Below are positions 10,886 through 21,101 of a DNA stretch of 64,000 nt, piece by piece; within the stretch, counting starts at the first letter, position 1, and each line of letters opens with the position of its first letter. The notes under the pieces were generated by a model. The model searched no databases. It worked only from the letters and a program-made list of their open reading frames with translations, and was not told where the DNA came from. The position numbers were made by a program, and so were the translations under genes. The DNA comes from Pseudomonas sp. 21 (GTDB taxonomy: Bacteria; Pseudomonadota; Gammaproteobacteria; Pseudomonadales; Pseudomonadaceae): positions 563,774-627,773 of the forward strand of contig NZ_JYOA01000007.1 in NCBI RefSeq assembly GCF_000955805.1. Reading direction: 5' to 3'.

Positions 10886-11986
10886 TCAAGGGGCGCGATG
10901 CACCCAGACGCCGGCCTCGCAGGCGACCCGTCCGTCCAGCTCCAGTTCGGTGAGCTCCGCCAGCAATTGCGGCAGCTCCAGGCCACTGCGCTGCGCCAGT
11001 TGCTCGCTGCTTTGCGGTGCTGCGCGCAGCAGATCGACCAGCGGGTGAGGCGGCAACAATGGCGCGCCCTCTCCTGTCGGCGCGCCGTGCGTCCACCCCT
11101 GCAGGCCGTCAAGGATGTGCTCGACCGTCTCCACCAGCATCGCGCCCTGGCGGATCAGCTCGTGGCAGCCGCGCGCGCCGGGGTGATGGATGGAGCCGGG
11201 AATCGCATAGACCTCGCGGCCCTGCTCGGCGGCCAGCCGCGCCGTGATCAGCGACCCGCTCGACGGGCTGGCTTCCACCACCAGCGTGCCCAGGGAGAGG
11301 CCACTGATGATCCGGTTGCGCCGCGGGAAGTTCGACGCCTGGGGTGCGCAGTTCAGCGGCAATTCCGAGATCACCGCACCGCCCTGTTCGACGATGCGCT
11401 TCGCCAGCCCGAGGTGGCGACGCGGGTAGAGATGCTCCAGACCCGTGCCCAGTACGGCAACGGTCTTGCCACCGATCTCCAGCGCACCTTCATGGGCCGC
11501 ACCATCGATACCCAGCGCCAGCCCGCTGGTGATCACGAAGCCGCCGCCGGCCAGGCTGCGGGCAAAGGCCCGCGCGGTATCCAGCCCCGGTTTGCTGGCC
11601 CGGCGGCTGCCCACCATCGCCAGTTGCGGTCGCTCCAGCAGCTGCGGATCACCCGCCAGGAACAGCAGCGGCGGCGCATCATCCAGCTCGGCGAGCAGAG
11701 CGGGGTAGTCCGGCGCGTCCCACATGACCAGATGTTGTTCTGGCGCTTCCAGCCAGCGCAGCGCCCGAGTCGCCTGTTCACGGATGGAGGCATCACGGCG
11801 CGGCTCCGCGCAGACGGCCGGCAAGCCCAGGGAGCGCCAGGCAGCCGCCGGTGCGCTCAAGGCCGCGGACGCCGAGCCAAAAGCCTCGATCAGGCGGCGA
11901 AAGCGCCGGGGGCCCAGCTCTGGCAGGCCATGCAGGCGCAGCCGCGCTTCGAGTTCGGACGGGGAAAAGCTCGGGTCGTGGGGCAT
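10886..11986 (-). CDS. dprA: DNA-processing protein DprA
   Basis: A 366-residue DprA/Smf protein. It binds incoming single-stranded DNA during natural transformation and loads RecA. The Rossmann-like core includes AMVGSRRASKPGLDTARAFA, SGLALGIDGAAHEGAL, TVAVLGTGLEHLYPRRH, FPRRNRIISGLS and GSLITARLA. A C-terminal winged-helix domain (about 300-365) follows. It is transcribed ahead of tsaC and is separated from the LysM gene by a strong terminator. Confidence 0.95.
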   Translation of the reverse strand: MPHDPSFSPSELEARLRLHGLPELGPRRFRRLIEAFGSASAALSAPAAAWRSLGLPAVCAEPRRDASIREQATRALRWLEAPEQHLVMWDAPDYPALLAELDDAPPLLFLAGDPQLLERPQLAMVGSRRASKPGLDTARAFARSLAGGGFVITSGLALGIDGAAHEGALEIGGKTVAVLGTGLEHLYPRRHLGLAKRIVEQGGAVISELPLNCAPQASNFPRRNRIISGLSLGTLVVEASPSSGSLITARLAAEQGREVYAIPGSIHHPGARGCHELIRQGAMLVETVEHILDGLQGWTHGAPTGEGAPLLPPHPLVDLLRAAPQSSEQLAQRSGLELPQLLAELTELELDGRVACEAGVWVHRAP

Positions 11987-12073
11987 GGCGCAGTCCTTGG
12001 CGTGGAGACGACGCCCGGACTATGCCGCGCCGGCTGGCGCCCCCGCTGTCGGACCCTTCCGGATCGCGCCCAC

Positions 12074-12100
12074 AAAAAACCCCGCCGGGGCGGGGTTTTC
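12074..12100 (-). terminator. Intrinsic terminator of the LysM gene
   Basis: AAAACCCCGC-CGGG-GCGGGGTTTT is a perfect 10-bp stem. On the minus strand it is followed by a T-run and lies just past the stop of the LysM gene. Confidence 0.85.
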
Positions 12101-12117
12101 TTCAACTCACGCGTCGA

Positions 12118-13143
12118 TCAGGGGTTCAGGACGCGGTCGTTGACTTCCAGCGAACGGGTGGCGGTCAGCACCAGGCCGTAGCTCAGACGGTTGTAGGTGC
12201 GGAAGATCATCACCAGGCCCGAGCGCTCATCCGGGATTTTCACCATCTCTTCGGTGACGCGGTCGCGCACGGTTTCGCCCAGCTTGTAGATCGCCAGCAC
12301 GTTGCCTTCGGCCAGGCCATCGCGGGCGCCCTTGTCGATGGTCACCACGTCGTACTTGCCGATCTGCGTCACGCCGCGCGGCACGTCGATGATGGTGCCC
12401 TTGATCGGGGTGCTCGGCTCGCTGGGCATGAAGGTCGAGGTGATCGCACGCTCCTCGGTGGGGAACAGGCGGTCGCCCGAGCGAACTTCCTGGGTCGAGC
12501 GAGTCAGGTTCAGGGTAGCGATATCGCGTTCCTTCGCCGTGACGTTGGCGCTGCCGACATCCATGGCATCGACGCCCAGGACCTCGTTGGTCTGCGGGTC
12601 GGTGTAGACCTTGGCCTGGCGGAAGATGCCGTAGCTGCCCTGTTCGGACAGCGAGTTGCCGCGAGCGTAGGCGCGGTCGCCGGCACCGCTGATCACGCTT
12701 TCGGCGTCACCAGCAACCACATAGGGGGCGTTGGCGAATTCGTCCGTGCTGTCGACGATGCGGTTGGACAGCAGGAAGGCGTTGATCTTGTCCAGCGGGA
12801 TGGTCGGGATCGCCTCGGCGATCGGGGTGCTGCGCACCCGCGGCGACAGCTTGATGGTCCCGCGCGACTCGCCGCGGTTGAGCATCAGGCGTGGCTGGCC
12901 GTCGATATACGTAAGGCTCAGCACGTCACCCGGATAGATCAGGTGCGGATTCTGAATCTGCGGATTCACCTGCCAGATTTCCGGCCACTTCCACGGCTTG
13001 CTGAGGAACTTGCCGGAGATGTCCCAGAGGGTGTCGCCCTTCACTACGGTATAGCGATCCGGATGGCCTTCCTTGAGCTGCACGGCAGCCTGCGCCACCC
13101 CGCCTGCGGCGAGCAGCAGCAGGGCGAGTAGTGTTTTCCTCAT
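12118..13143 (-). CDS. LysM-domain cell-envelope protein
   Basis: A 341-residue secreted protein with a signal peptide (about residues 1-19, MRKTLLALLLLAAGGVAQA) and one LysM peptidoglycan-binding domain (about 30-80, YTVVKGDTLWDISGKFL...IYPGDVL). The remainder is a conserved C-terminal region of unknown activity. The start at 13143 is chosen because it exposes the signal peptide; the frame is open to 13233. It is divergent from def and conserved at this place in pseudomonads. No catalytic residues are recognised. Confidence 0.88.
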   Translation of the reverse strand: MRKTLLALLLLAAGGVAQAAVQLKEGHPDRYTVVKGDTLWDISGKFLSKPWKWPEIWQVNPQIQNPHLIYPGDVLSLTYIDGQPRLMLNRGESRGTIKLSPRVRSTPIAEAIPTIPLDKINAFLLSNRIVDSTDEFANAPYVVAGDAESVISGAGDRAYARGNSLSEQGSYGIFRQAKVYTDPQTNEVLGVDAMDVGSANVTAKERDIATLNLTRSTQEVRSGDRLFPTEERAITSTFMPSEPSTPIKGTIIDVPRGVTQIGKYDVVTIDKGARDGLAEGNVLAIYKLGETVRDRVTEEMVKIPDERSGLVMIFRTYNRLSYGLVLTATRSLEVNDRVLNP

Positions 13144-13281
13144 GCGGTGAATCCCTTTATTATGTGTACACATGAAACGCCTGGAAGCCGCCCCTACCGC
13201 GCTTTCCAGCCGTTTTTCGATGCTGCTCAGCATATTAGCAGCCGATTTTGACTTTATTCCACAAGTGCATCACAAACGTAT

Positions 13282-13788
13282 ATGGCCATTCTGAACATTC
13301 TCGAATTCCCCGATCCGCGCCTGCGGACCATCGCCAAGCCCGTCACGGTCTTCGATGACGCCCTGCGCACGCTGATCGACGACATGTTCGAGACCATGTA
13401 CGAGGCGCCGGGTATCGGTCTTGCGGCGACGCAGATCAACGTGCACAAGCGCGTCGTGGTGATGGACCTGTCCGAGGACAAGTCCGAACCCCGGGTCTAC
13501 ATCAACCCCGAGTTCGAATTCCTCACCGAGGAAATGGACCAGTACCAGGAAGGCTGCCTGTCGGTGCCGGGCTTCTATGAAAATGTAGACCGCCCGCAGA
13601 AGGTGCGGATCAAGGCCCAGGACCGCGACGGCAATCCGTTCGAGGAAGAGGCCGAGGGCCTGCTCGCGGTGTGCATCCAGCACGAGTGCGATCACCTCAA
13701 CGGCAAGCTGTTCGTCGACTACCTGTCCAACCTCAAGCGCGACCGCATCCGCAAGAAGCTGGAAAAGCAGCACCGGCAACAGGCGTGA
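13282..13788 (+). CDS. def: Peptide deformylase
   Basis: A 168-residue metalloenzyme that removes the formyl group from nascent proteins. All three signature motifs are present: [17 protein letters not shown] and the metal-binding HECDHLNG. The length is standard. It is followed by fmt, the enzyme that adds the formyl group, in the classic def-fmt pair, with an intrinsic hairpin between them. Confidence 0.97.
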   Translation: MAILNILEFPDPRLRTIAKPVTVFDDALRTLIDDMFETMYEAPGIGLAATQINVHKRVVVMDLSEDKSEPRVYINPEFEFLTEEMDQYQEGCLSVPGFYENVDRPQKVRIKAQDRDGNPFEEEAEGLLAVCIQHECDHLNGKLFVDYLSNLKRDRIRKKLEKQHRQQA

Positions 13789-13799
13789 CCCCATCCCCC

Positions 13800-13830
13800 A
13801 AAGGCTTGCCCCGGCAAGCCTTTTGTTTTT
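13800..13830 (+). terminator. Hairpin with T-tract between def and fmt
   Basis: AAAGGCTTGC and GCAAGCCTTT form a 10-bp stem with a CCCG loop, followed by TTTGTTTTT. It sits between two genes expected to be cotranscribed, so it may act as a partial terminator or attenuator. Confidence 0.7.
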
Positions 13831-13841
13831 GTGAGCCCGAT

Positions 13842-14801
13842 ATGAGCAAAGCACTGCGCATCGTCTTCGCCGGCACCCCGGAGTTCGCCGCCGAACACCT
13901 CAAGGCCCTGCTCGATACTCCCCATGAGATCGTCGCCGTCTATACCCAGCCGGATCGCCCGGCCGGCCGGGGCCAGAAGCTGATGCCCAGCCCGGTCAAG
14001 CAACTTGCCCTGGAGAACCGCCTGCCGGTGCTGCAGCCGCCGACCCTGCGCGACCCCGCCGCCCAGGCCGAGCTGGCCGCACTCAAGCCGGACCTGATGG
14101 TGGTGGTGGCCTATGGGCTGATCCTGCCGCAGGTGGTGCTGGATATCCCGCGCCTGGGCTGCATCAACAGCCACGCCTCGCTGCTGCCGCGCTGGCGCGG
14201 CGCCGCGCCGATCCAGCGCGCGGTGGAAGCCGGCGACGCCGAGAGCGGTGTGACCGTGATGCAGATGGAAGCGGGCCTGGACACCGGGCCGATGCTGCTC
14301 AAGGTCAGCACGCCGATATCCGCCGAGGACACCGGCGGCAGCCTGCACGACCGCCTGGCCGAGCTCGGCCCGAAGGCCGTGGTCGAGGCCATTGCCGGTC
14401 TTGCCGCCGGCACGCTCGAGGGCGAGGTGCAGGACGACGCCCTGGCCACCTATGCCCACAAGCTGAACAAGGAAGAGGCGCGCATCGACTGGTCGCGCCC
14501 GGCCATCGAACTGGAGCGCCGCATCCGCGCCTTCACGCCCTGGCCGGTCTGCCACACCACCCTCGGCGAAGCCGCGCTGAAGGTGCTCGGCGCCAAGCCG
14601 GCAGAGGGCAAGGGCGATCCCGGCATGATTCTCGACGCCAGCCGCGACGGCCTGCTGGTCGCCTGCGGTGAAGGCGCGCTGCTGCTGACTCGCCTGCAAC
14701 TGCCCGGCGGCAAGCCACTGGCATTCGCCGATCTGTTCAACAGCCGCCGCGAGCAGTTCGCCGCAGGCCAGACGCTTGGTCGGCAAGGGCAGGGCGCATG
14801 A
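13842..14801 (+). CDS. fmt: Methionyl-tRNA formyltransferase
   Basis: A 319-residue protein that formylates initiator Met-tRNA using 10-formyltetrahydrofolate. The N-terminal domain shows [14 protein letters not shown], the catalytic region [20 protein letters not shown] and the folate-site segment DTGPMLLK. The C-terminal OB-like domain starts near residue 205. The ATG at 13842 lies just after the def-fmt hairpin. It overlaps rsmB by four bases (ATGA). Confidence 0.97.
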   Translation: MSKALRIVFAGTPEFAAEHLKALLDTPHEIVAVYTQPDRPAGRGQKLMPSPVKQLALENRLPVLQPPTLRDPAAQAELAALKPDLMVVVAYGLILPQVVLDIPRLGCINSHASLLPRWRGAAPIQRAVEAGDAESGVTVMQMEAGLDTGPMLLKVSTPISAEDTGGSLHDRLAELGPKAVVEAIAGLAAGTLEGEVQDDALATYAHKLNKEEARIDWSRPAIELERRIRAFTPWPVCHTTLGEAALKVLGAKPAEGKGDPGMILDASRDGLLVACGEGALLLTRLQLPGGKPLAFADLFNSRREQFAAGQTLGRQGQGA

Positions 14802-16108
14802 GTACCAATCCCCGCCTGGCGGCGGCCCGTGCGCTGGCCGCCGTGCTCGCCGGCCGTGCCTCGCTGGGCAGCTCGCTGCCGACCCAGCTGGAGAACGTCG
14901 AGCCGCGCGACCGTGGCCTGGTGCAGGAGCTGGCCTTCGGCAGCGCCCGCTGGCAACCCCGCCTGTCCACCCTCGCCGCGCGCCTGCTGCAGAAGCCGTT
15001 CAAGGCCGGCGACCGTGACGTCGAAGCCCTGCTGCTGGTCGGCCTGTACCAGTTGCTCTACACCCGCATTCCCCCGCACGCAGCCATCGGCGAGACCGTC
15101 GGCTGCGCGGACAAGCTGAAGAAGCCCTGGGCCAAGGGCCTGCTCAACGCCGTGCTGCGCCGCGCCCAGCGCGAGAGCGAAACCCTGCTGGCCGAGGTCG
15201 ACAAGGACCCGGCCGCACGCCTGGCGCATCCGCGCTGGCTGCAGAAGGCGCTGAAGAAGTCCTGGCCGGAACAGTTCGAAGCGATCTGCGCCGCCAACAA
15301 CGCCCACCCGCCGATGACCCTGCGAGTGAACCGCCGCCATGGCAGCCGCGATGCCTACCTGGAAGAACTGAACCGCGTCGGCTTCGAAGCGACCGCCTGC
15401 GAGTTCAGCCGCGACGGCATCAATCTTGTGCAGCCGTGCGATGTGCGCGAGCTGCCGGGCTTCGCCGAAGGCCGGGTCAGCGTGCAGGACGAGGCCGCGC
15501 AACTGGCCGCCGACCTGCTGGAACTGGCGCCGAACCAGCGCGTGCTGGACGCCTGCTGCGCCCCCGGCGGCAAGACCTGCCACCTGATGGAGGCCGAGCC
15601 GGCGCTGGCTGGCGTGGTTGCCGTGGACCTGGAAGAAAGCCGCCTGGTGCGCGTTCGCGAGAACCTCGCCCGCCTGCAGCTTTCGGCCGAGCTGTTCGCC
15701 GCCGACGCCCGCGACACGGCCAAATGGTGGGACGGCAAGCCTTTCCAGCGCATCCTGCTGGACGCACCTTGTTCCGCCACCGGCGTGATCCGCCGCCACC
15801 CGGACATCAAGCTGACCCGCACCGCCGAGGACATCGAGGCGCTGGCGCAACTGCAGGGCGAGCTGCTCGATGCCCTGTGGGTCACGCTCGAAGTCGGTGG
15901 CGTGATGGTCTACGCGACCTGCTCGGTGATGCCGCAGGAGAACAGCGAGCAGATCGCCGCGTTCCTCGGTCGCACCCCCGGCGCCCGCGAGCTGGACCTG
16001 CCCGGCCCCTGGGGCCTCAAGCAGCTCCACGGCCGCCAGCTGCTGCCACAGCAGGGCGGGCATGACGGCTTCTACTATGCCAAGCTCATCAAGATTTCGG
16101 CCAAGTAA
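14798..16108 (+). CDS. rsmB: 16S rRNA m5C967 methyltransferase RsmB (Sun)
   Basis: A 436-residue protein: an NusB-like N-terminal domain (about 1-140) and a C-terminal SAM-dependent methyltransferase domain. Catalytic features are [36 protein letters not shown] (with the PC catalytic cysteine) and [16 protein letters not shown] (with the second cysteine). It methylates C967 of 16S rRNA. Start overlap with fmt and the short gap to trkA suggest one operon. Confidence 0.96.
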   Translation: MSTNPRLAAARALAAVLAGRASLGSSLPTQLENVEPRDRGLVQELAFGSARWQPRLSTLAARLLQKPFKAGDRDVEALLLVGLYQLLYTRIPPHAAIGETVGCADKLKKPWAKGLLNAVLRRAQRESETLLAEVDKDPAARLAHPRWLQKALKKSWPEQFEAICAANNAHPPMTLRVNRRHGSRDAYLEELNRVGFEATACEFSRDGINLVQPCDVRELPGFAEGRVSVQDEAAQLAADLLELAPNQRVLDACCAPGGKTCHLMEAEPALAGVVAVDLEESRLVRVRENLARLQLSAELFAADARDTAKWWDGKPFQRILLDAPCSATGVIRRHPDIKLTRTAEDIEALAQLQGELLDALWVTLEVGGVMVYATCSVMPQENSEQIAAFLGRTPGARELDLPGPWGLKQLHGRQLLPQQGGHDGFYYAKLIKISAK

Positions 16109-16153
16109 CAGGCGCCGACTCCCTACGGATCGAAACGGAAAGCACGCCGCTCC

Positions 16154-17527
16154 ATGAAGATCATCATCCTCGGTGCCGGCCAGGTCGGCGGCACTCTGGC
16201 CGAGCACCTCGCCAGCGAAGCCAACGACATCACGGTCGTCGATACCGACGGCGAACGCCTGCGCGACCTCAACGACCGCCTGGACATCCGCACCGTCCAC
16301 GGCAAGGCCTCGTTCCCCACCGTGCTGCGCCAGGCCGGCGCCGACGACGCCGACATGCTGGTGGCGGTGACCAACAGCGACGAGGTGAACATGGTGGCCT
16401 GCCAGGTTGCCTACACCCTGTTCAACACCCCCACGCGCATCGCCCGCGTGCGCGAAGCGGCGTACCTGACCCGCGCCGGGCTGTTCGACAACGAGGCGAT
16501 CCCGGTCGACGTGCTGATCAGCCCCGAGCAGGTGGTGACCAACTACATCAAGCGCCTGGTGGAATACCCCGGCGCCCTGCAGGTGATCGACTTCGCCGAG
16601 GGCAAGGCGCAGCTGGTCGGCATCCGCGCCTACTACGGCGGCCCGCTGGTCGGCCAGGAACTGCGCCAGCTGCGCGAGCACATGCCCAATGCCGACACCC
16701 GCGTGGCGGCGATCTACCGGCGCAACCGGCCGATCATTCCCCAGGGCGACACGGTGATCGAGGCCGACGACGAAGTGTTCTTCATCGCCGCCAAGGCCCA
16801 CATCCGCGCGGTGATGGGCGAGATGCGCCGGCTCGAGGACAGCTACAAGCGGATCATCATCGCCGGCGGCGGCAACATCGGCGAGCGCCTGGCCGAGGCC
16901 ATCGAGAGCCGCTACCAGGTGAAGATCATCGAGATGAACCCGGCGCGCTGCCGGCACCTCTCCGACAGCCTGGACAGCTCCATCGTGCTGCAGGGCAGCG
17001 CCTCGGATCGCGACCTGCTGCTGGAAGAGAACATCGGCGACACCGACCTGTTCCTCGCCCTGACCAACGACGACGAGGCCAACATCATGTCCTCGCTGCT
17101 GGCCAAGCGCCTGGGCGCGCGCAAGGTGATGACGCTGATCAACAACCCCGCCTACGTCGACCTGGTGCAGGGCGGCGAGATCGACATCGCCATCAGCCCG
17201 CAGCTGGCCACCATCGGCACCCTGCTGACCCACGTGCGCCGCGGCGACATCGAGAGCGTGCACTCCCTGCGCCGCGGCGCTGCCGAAGCCATCGAAGTGG
17301 TCGCCCACGGAGACGCCAAGTCGAGCAAGGTGATCGGCCGCAGGATCAACGAAGTGCAGCTGCCGCCGGGCACCACCATCGGCGCGGTGATCCGCAACGA
17401 CGACGTGCTGATCGCCCACGGCGAAACGCAGATCGAGTCCGGCGACCACGTGATCCTCTTCGTGGTGGACAAGAAGCGCATCCGCGACGTCGAGCGCCTG
17501 TTCCAGGCCGGCCTGACCTTCTTCTGA
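16154..17527 (+). CDS. trkA: Trk potassium uptake regulatory subunit TrkA
   Basis: A 457-residue cytoplasmic protein with two RCK halves. The first NAD-binding loop is [15 protein letters not shown] (residues 4-18) and the second is [15 protein letters not shown] (about 236-250); each half is followed by a TrkA_C domain. It gates the membrane subunit TrkH, encoded 127 bp downstream. A GC-rich hairpin just after the stop (GGGCCGCC-CCAT-GGCGGCCC) has no T-run. Confidence 0.97.
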   Translation: MKIIILGAGQVGGTLAEHLASEANDITVVDTDGERLRDLNDRLDIRTVHGKASFPTVLRQAGADDADMLVAVTNSDEVNMVACQVAYTLFNTPTRIARVREAAYLTRAGLFDNEAIPVDVLISPEQVVTNYIKRLVEYPGALQVIDFAEGKAQLVGIRAYYGGPLVGQELRQLREHMPNADTRVAAIYRRNRPIIPQGDTVIEADDEVFFIAAKAHIRAVMGEMRRLEDSYKRIIIAGGGNIGERLAEAIESRYQVKIIEMNPARCRHLSDSLDSSIVLQGSASDRDLLLEENIGDTDLFLALTNDDEANIMSSLLAKRLGARKVMTLINNPAYVDLVQGGEIDIAISPQLATIGTLLTHVRRGDIESVHSLRRGAAEAIEVVAHGDAKSSKVIGRRINEVQLPPGTTIGAVIRNDDVLIAHGETQIESGDHVILFVVDKKRIRDVERLFQAGLTFF

Positions 17528-17654
17528 TCGACCCGGGGCCGCCCCATGGCGGCCCTGCCAGTTAATTCCGAGGCGCTTTCAGACAGATCCTACTGCGCCA
17601 TCCAGCCTCCCTTGTCACCCTGCGCGGCCTGTTCCTGCTTGTCTGCCTCCGGTC

Positions 17655-19106
17655 ATGCGCTACTCCTCCATCGGTCGAATCCTCGGCGTACTGCTGATGC
17701 TGTTCAGCGTTACGCACCTGCCGCCACTGCTCGTGGACCTGCACTACGCCGAGCGCTCCTGGCAGCCCTTCGCGCTGTCGTTCCTGGTCACCCTGCTGAC
17801 CGGCTTCGCCCTCTGGTGGCCGTGTCGCCAGCACAAGCAGGACCTGCGCATCCGCGATGGCTACCTGGTCACGGCGCTGTTCTGGATCGTCCTGGGGTCC
17901 TTCGGTGCCTTGCCCTTCGCGTTGTCCGACGCGCCGCACATGGGCCTGGTCGACTCGCTGTTCGAGTCCTTCTCGGGCCTCTCCACCACCGGCGCCACCG
18001 TGCTCACCGGCCTCGATGCGCTGCCCCACGCCATCCTCTACTACCGCCAGCAGCTGCAGTGGCTGGGCGGCATGGGCATCGTGGTGCTGGCGGTGGCGGT
18101 GATGCCGATGCTCGGCATCGGCGGCATGCAGCTGTACCGCGCGGAGATGCCCGGGCCGCTCAAGGACCACAAGCTCTCGCCGCGTATCGCCGATACCGCC
18201 AAGACCCTCTGGCTGATCTACTGCGGCCTGACCCTGGCCTGCGCGCTGGCGTACTGGGCCGCGGGAATGAACCTGTTCGACGCCGTCGGCCACAGCTTCT
18301 CCACCATCGCCATCGGCGGCTTCTCCACCCACGACGCGAGCATCGGCTACTTCGACAGTCCGCTGGTCGAGCTGATCTGCATGACCTTCCTGGTGATTTC
18401 CGGGATCAACTTCAGCCTGCACTTCCTCGCCTGGCGCCAGCGCAAGGTCAGCCACTACCTGAAGGACCCGGAATGCCGGGCCTACCTGGGCATCCTGCTG
18501 GTGCTGTTCCTGATCACCGCGGCGACGCTGATCCTCAAGCACCACTACGACTCGCCCTTGCAGGCGATCCGCTATGCGGCGTTCATGGTGATTTCGGTGG
18601 CGACCACCACCGGCTTCGGACTCGCCGACTTCAGCACCTGGCCGACCCTGCTGCCGTATCTGCTGCTCTACAGCACCTTCATCGGCGCCTGCGCCGGCTC
18701 CACCGGCGGCGGCATGAAGGTGATGCGCATGCTGCTGGTGTACCGCCAGGGCATGCGCGAATTCCTCCGCCTGCTGCATCCCAACGGGGTGTTCCTGGTC
18801 AAGCTCGGGCGGCGCACGGTGTCCGACCGCGTGGTGGAGTCGGTGTGGGCGTTCTTCTCCATCTACCTGCTGACCTTCGTGACCCTGATGCTGGTGCTGC
18901 TGGCCCTGGGCGTGGACCAGCTCACGGCCTTCTCCACGCTCGCCTCCTGCCTGAACAACCTGGGCCCGGCGCTGGGCGAGGCGGCCGTGCATTACGGCCA
19001 TCTGCCAGGCAGCGCCAAGCTGGTGCTGAGCCTGGCAATGGTGCTGGGGCGGCTGGAGGTGTTCTCGCTGCTGATCCTGCTCACGCCCGCGTTCTGGCGC
19101 ACTTGA
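17655..19106 (+). CDS. trkH: Trk potassium uptake channel subunit TrkH
   Basis: A 483-residue integral membrane protein with the four membrane-pore-membrane repeats of the TrkH family. Selectivity-filter glycines are visible in FSGLSTTGATVLTGL, FSTIAIGGFSTHD, SVATTTGFGLADF and ASCLNNLGPALGE. It carries potassium across the inner membrane under control of TrkA. The ATG at 17655 fits the usual N-terminus (MRYSSIGRILGVLLM). Confidence 0.95.
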   Translation: MRYSSIGRILGVLLMLFSVTHLPPLLVDLHYAERSWQPFALSFLVTLLTGFALWWPCRQHKQDLRIRDGYLVTALFWIVLGSFGALPFALSDAPHMGLVDSLFESFSGLSTTGATVLTGLDALPHAILYYRQQLQWLGGMGIVVLAVAVMPMLGIGGMQLYRAEMPGPLKDHKLSPRIADTAKTLWLIYCGLTLACALAYWAAGMNLFDAVGHSFSTIAIGGFSTHDASIGYFDSPLVELICMTFLVISGINFSLHFLAWRQRKVSHYLKDPECRAYLGILLVLFLITAATLILKHHYDSPLQAIRYAAFMVISVATTTGFGLADFSTWPTLLPYLLLYSTFIGACAGSTGGGMKVMRMLLVYRQGMREFLRLLHPNGVFLVKLGRRTVSDRVVESVWAFFSIYLLTFVTLMLVLLALGVDQLTAFSTLASCLNNLGPALGEAAVHYGHLPGSAKLVLSLAMVLGRLEVFSLLILLTPAFWRT

Positions 19107-19153
19107 GGCAGCCGTCCTGAGGCACAATGGCGGCCTGCTGACGGAGGCTCGCC

Positions 19154-19471
19154 ATGATCGATTCGCTGGAAAAAATGCTCGCCAGGGGCGTGGACAACTC
19201 GCTGCTGCGCTTCGGCCTGGGCAAGGGCTACCTGGATGCCGGCGACGCGGCGAAGGCCGCCGAACACCTGCGCCGCTGCGTGGAACAGGACCCCAAGTAC
19301 TCCGCCGCCTGGAAGCTGCTGGGCAAGGCACTGCAGGCCGAGGGTGACCTGGACGGCGCCCGCACCGCCTGGACCGACGGACTGGCCGCCGCGCAGGCCC
19401 ACGGCGACAAGCAGGCGGAGAAAGAGATGACCGTATTCCTGCGCAAGCTGGACAAGGCAAAGGGCGCGTAA
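19154..19471 (+). CDS. Small TPR-repeat protein
   Basis: A 105-residue soluble protein with two clear tetratricopeptide repeats (about residues 15-85: LLRFGLGKGYLDAGDAAKAAEHLRRCVEQDP and the following AAWKLLGKALQAEGDLDGA). It probably mediates protein contacts; the partner is unknown. It is conserved after trkH in pseudomonads. Its stop codon lies inside the downstream terminator hairpin. Confidence 0.85.
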   Translation: MIDSLEKMLARGVDNSLLRFGLGKGYLDAGDAAKAAEHLRRCVEQDPKYSAAWKLLGKALQAEGDLDGARTAWTDGLAAAQAHGDKQAEKEMTVFLRKLDKAKGA

Positions 19472-19484
19472 GCGCCCTTTTCTG
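19459..19484 (+). terminator. Intrinsic terminator overlapping the TPR gene stop
   Basis: AAGGGCGC-GTAA-GCGCCCTTTTCT: an 8-bp perfect stem whose loop contains the TAA stop, followed by T residues. Confidence 0.8.
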
Positions 19485-19558
19485 TGCCGCCCACGCACGC
19501 CGGTGGGGATATCTGCAGGAGCTCACGAACGGATCTCCCGGTGGCTACGGTGCCAAGC

Positions 19559-19700
19559 CTGTTCGCGAGCAAGGGCTAGGCGCCCCCCTCGGTCCTGCAA
19601 GGAGTTCAGGGAGCGTAGGAGCGGACTCCGTCCGCGATCGCCTCCCGGCTGCTTCGAACTGGCCGGTGGCACATCGCGGACGCGGTCCGCTCCCACAAAA
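19559..19700. repeat. Two REP types side by side
   Basis: A variant of the first type (GTTCGCGAGCAAGGGCTAGG) is followed by an inverted pair of a second REP type, GTAGGAGCGGACTCCGTCCG and CGGACGCGGTCCGCTCCCAC. The cluster marks the left edge of the ectoine block. Confidence 0.8.
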
Positions 19701-19705
19701 AGCCT

Positions 19706-21085
19706 CTACAGCACCTCGGCAGCCACCGCATCCACCGCCGCCCTGGCGATGCCGACGATCTCGTCCGCCTCGGCGCGGGTGAGCACCAGCGGCGGGGCGA
19801 AGCCGAGGATGTCGCCGTGGGGCATGGCGCGGGCGATCATGCCGCGCTCCAGGCACGCGGCGGACACCTTCGGGCCGACCTTCAGCGCCGGGTCGAACGG
19901 CGTGCGCGCCTCGCGGTCGGCCATGAATTCCAGCGCCGCCAGCATGCCGTCGCCGCGCACTTCGCCCACCAGCGGGTGGCCCTCGAAGGTCTGGCGCAGT
20001 TGCTGGTTCAGGTAGCCGCCGACGTCCGCCGCATTGGCGGTGATGTTTTCCCGCTCGAGGATGTTCAGGTTGGCCAGCGCCGCCGCGGCGCAGATCGGGT
20101 GGCCGGAGTAGGTCCAGCCGTGGCCCATGGCGCCTTCGCGGGTCGACGCGCTGTCGATCACGTCCCAGACCTTCTCGCCGACGATCACCGCCGAGAGCGG
20201 CGCGTAGGCGCTGGTCAGGCCCTTGGCCGTGGTGATCAGGTCCGGGCGCATGCCGTAGCGCTGGCTGCCCATCTTGTCGCCGACGCGGCCGAAGGCGCAG
20301 ACCACCTCGTCGGCGATCAGCAGCACGTCGTACTTCGCCAGCACCGCCTGGATCGCCTCCCAGTAGCCCTTGGGCGGGACGATGATGCCGCCGGTGCCCA
20401 TCACCGGCTCGCCGATGAAGGCGGCCACCGTATCCGGGCCTTCGGCGAGGATCAGGTTTTCCAGCTCCTGGGCGCAGTGGCGGACGAAGGTCGCCTCGTC
20501 CATGCCGGCCGGTGCCTTGTAGAAGTGCGGGCAGAGGGTGTGTTTCACGCCTTCCACCGGCAGGTCGAAGTGCTGGTGGAAGCTCGCCAGCCCCGTGAGG
20601 CTGCCGGTGACGATCCCCGAGCCGTGGTAGCCGCGCTGGCGCGAGATGATCTTTTTCTTCTGCGGCCGACCCAGCACGTTGTTGTAGTAGCGCACCAGCT
20701 TGACCTGGGTTTCGTTGGCGTCGGAGCCGGAGAGGCCGTAGTAGACCTTCTTCATGCCCGTCGGCGCCCAGTCGCGGATGATCCGCGCGGACAGCTCGAT
20801 GATCGCCTCGGAAGCGTACCCCACGTAGGTGTGGTAGTAGGCCAGCTGCGTGGCCTGTGCATGGATGGCGTCGGCGACTTCGCTGCGGCCGTAGCCGATG
20901 TTCACGCAGTACAGGCCGGCGAACGCATCGAGCAGCTCGCGGCCCTGGTGATCGCGGATGCGCACGCCGGAGGCGCCGGTGATGATCCGCCCCGGCAGCA
21001 CGCCGCTGGCGTGATCGTGGGCGTGGGTCGAGGGGTGCATGAAGTGCGCGCGGTCGTCTTCGAACAGCTTGGCGTAGTCGGTCAT
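19706..21085 (-). CDS. doeD: L-2,4-diaminobutyrate transaminase DoeD
   Basis: A 459-residue class III PLP aminotransferase. Visible motifs: YYGLSGSDANETQVKL, LLIADEVVCAFGR and the PLP-lysine segment DLITTAKGLTSAYAPLSAV. On its own it could be any omega-amino acid:pyruvate transaminase. As the last gene of a doe/eut cluster directly after doeC, it is best read as DoeD, which converts L-2,4-diaminobutyrate to aspartate semialdehyde in ectoine breakdown. It is followed by REP repeats, not a T-rich terminator. Confidence 0.88.
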   Translation of the reverse strand: MTDYAKLFEDDRAHFMHPSTHAHDHASGVLPGRIITGASGVRIRDHQGRELLDAFAGLYCVNIGYGRSEVADAIHAQATQLAYYHTYVGYASEAIIELSARIIRDWAPTGMKKVYYGLSGSDANETQVKLVRYYNNVLGRPQKKKIISRQRGYHGSGIVTGSLTGLASFHQHFDLPVEGVKHTLCPHFYKAPAGMDEATFVRHCAQELENLILAEGPDTVAAFIGEPVMGTGGIIVPPKGYWEAIQAVLAKYDVLLIADEVVCAFGRVGDKMGSQRYGMRPDLITTAKGLTSAYAPLSAVIVGEKVWDVIDSASTREGAMGHGWTYSGHPICAAAALANLNILERENITANAADVGGYLNQQLRQTFEGHPLVGEVRGDGMLAALEFMADREARTPFDPALKVGPKVSAACLERGMIARAMPHGDILGFAPPLVLTRAEADEIVGIARAAVDAVAAEVL

Positions 21086-21101
21086 GGCGGTGTTCTCCCG
21101 G

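Noticed and set aside
14450-17449. Minus-strand frame of about 1000 codons opposite fmt, rsmB and trkA
   Set aside because: It spans three conserved plus-strand genes and their spacers, with no family resemblance.
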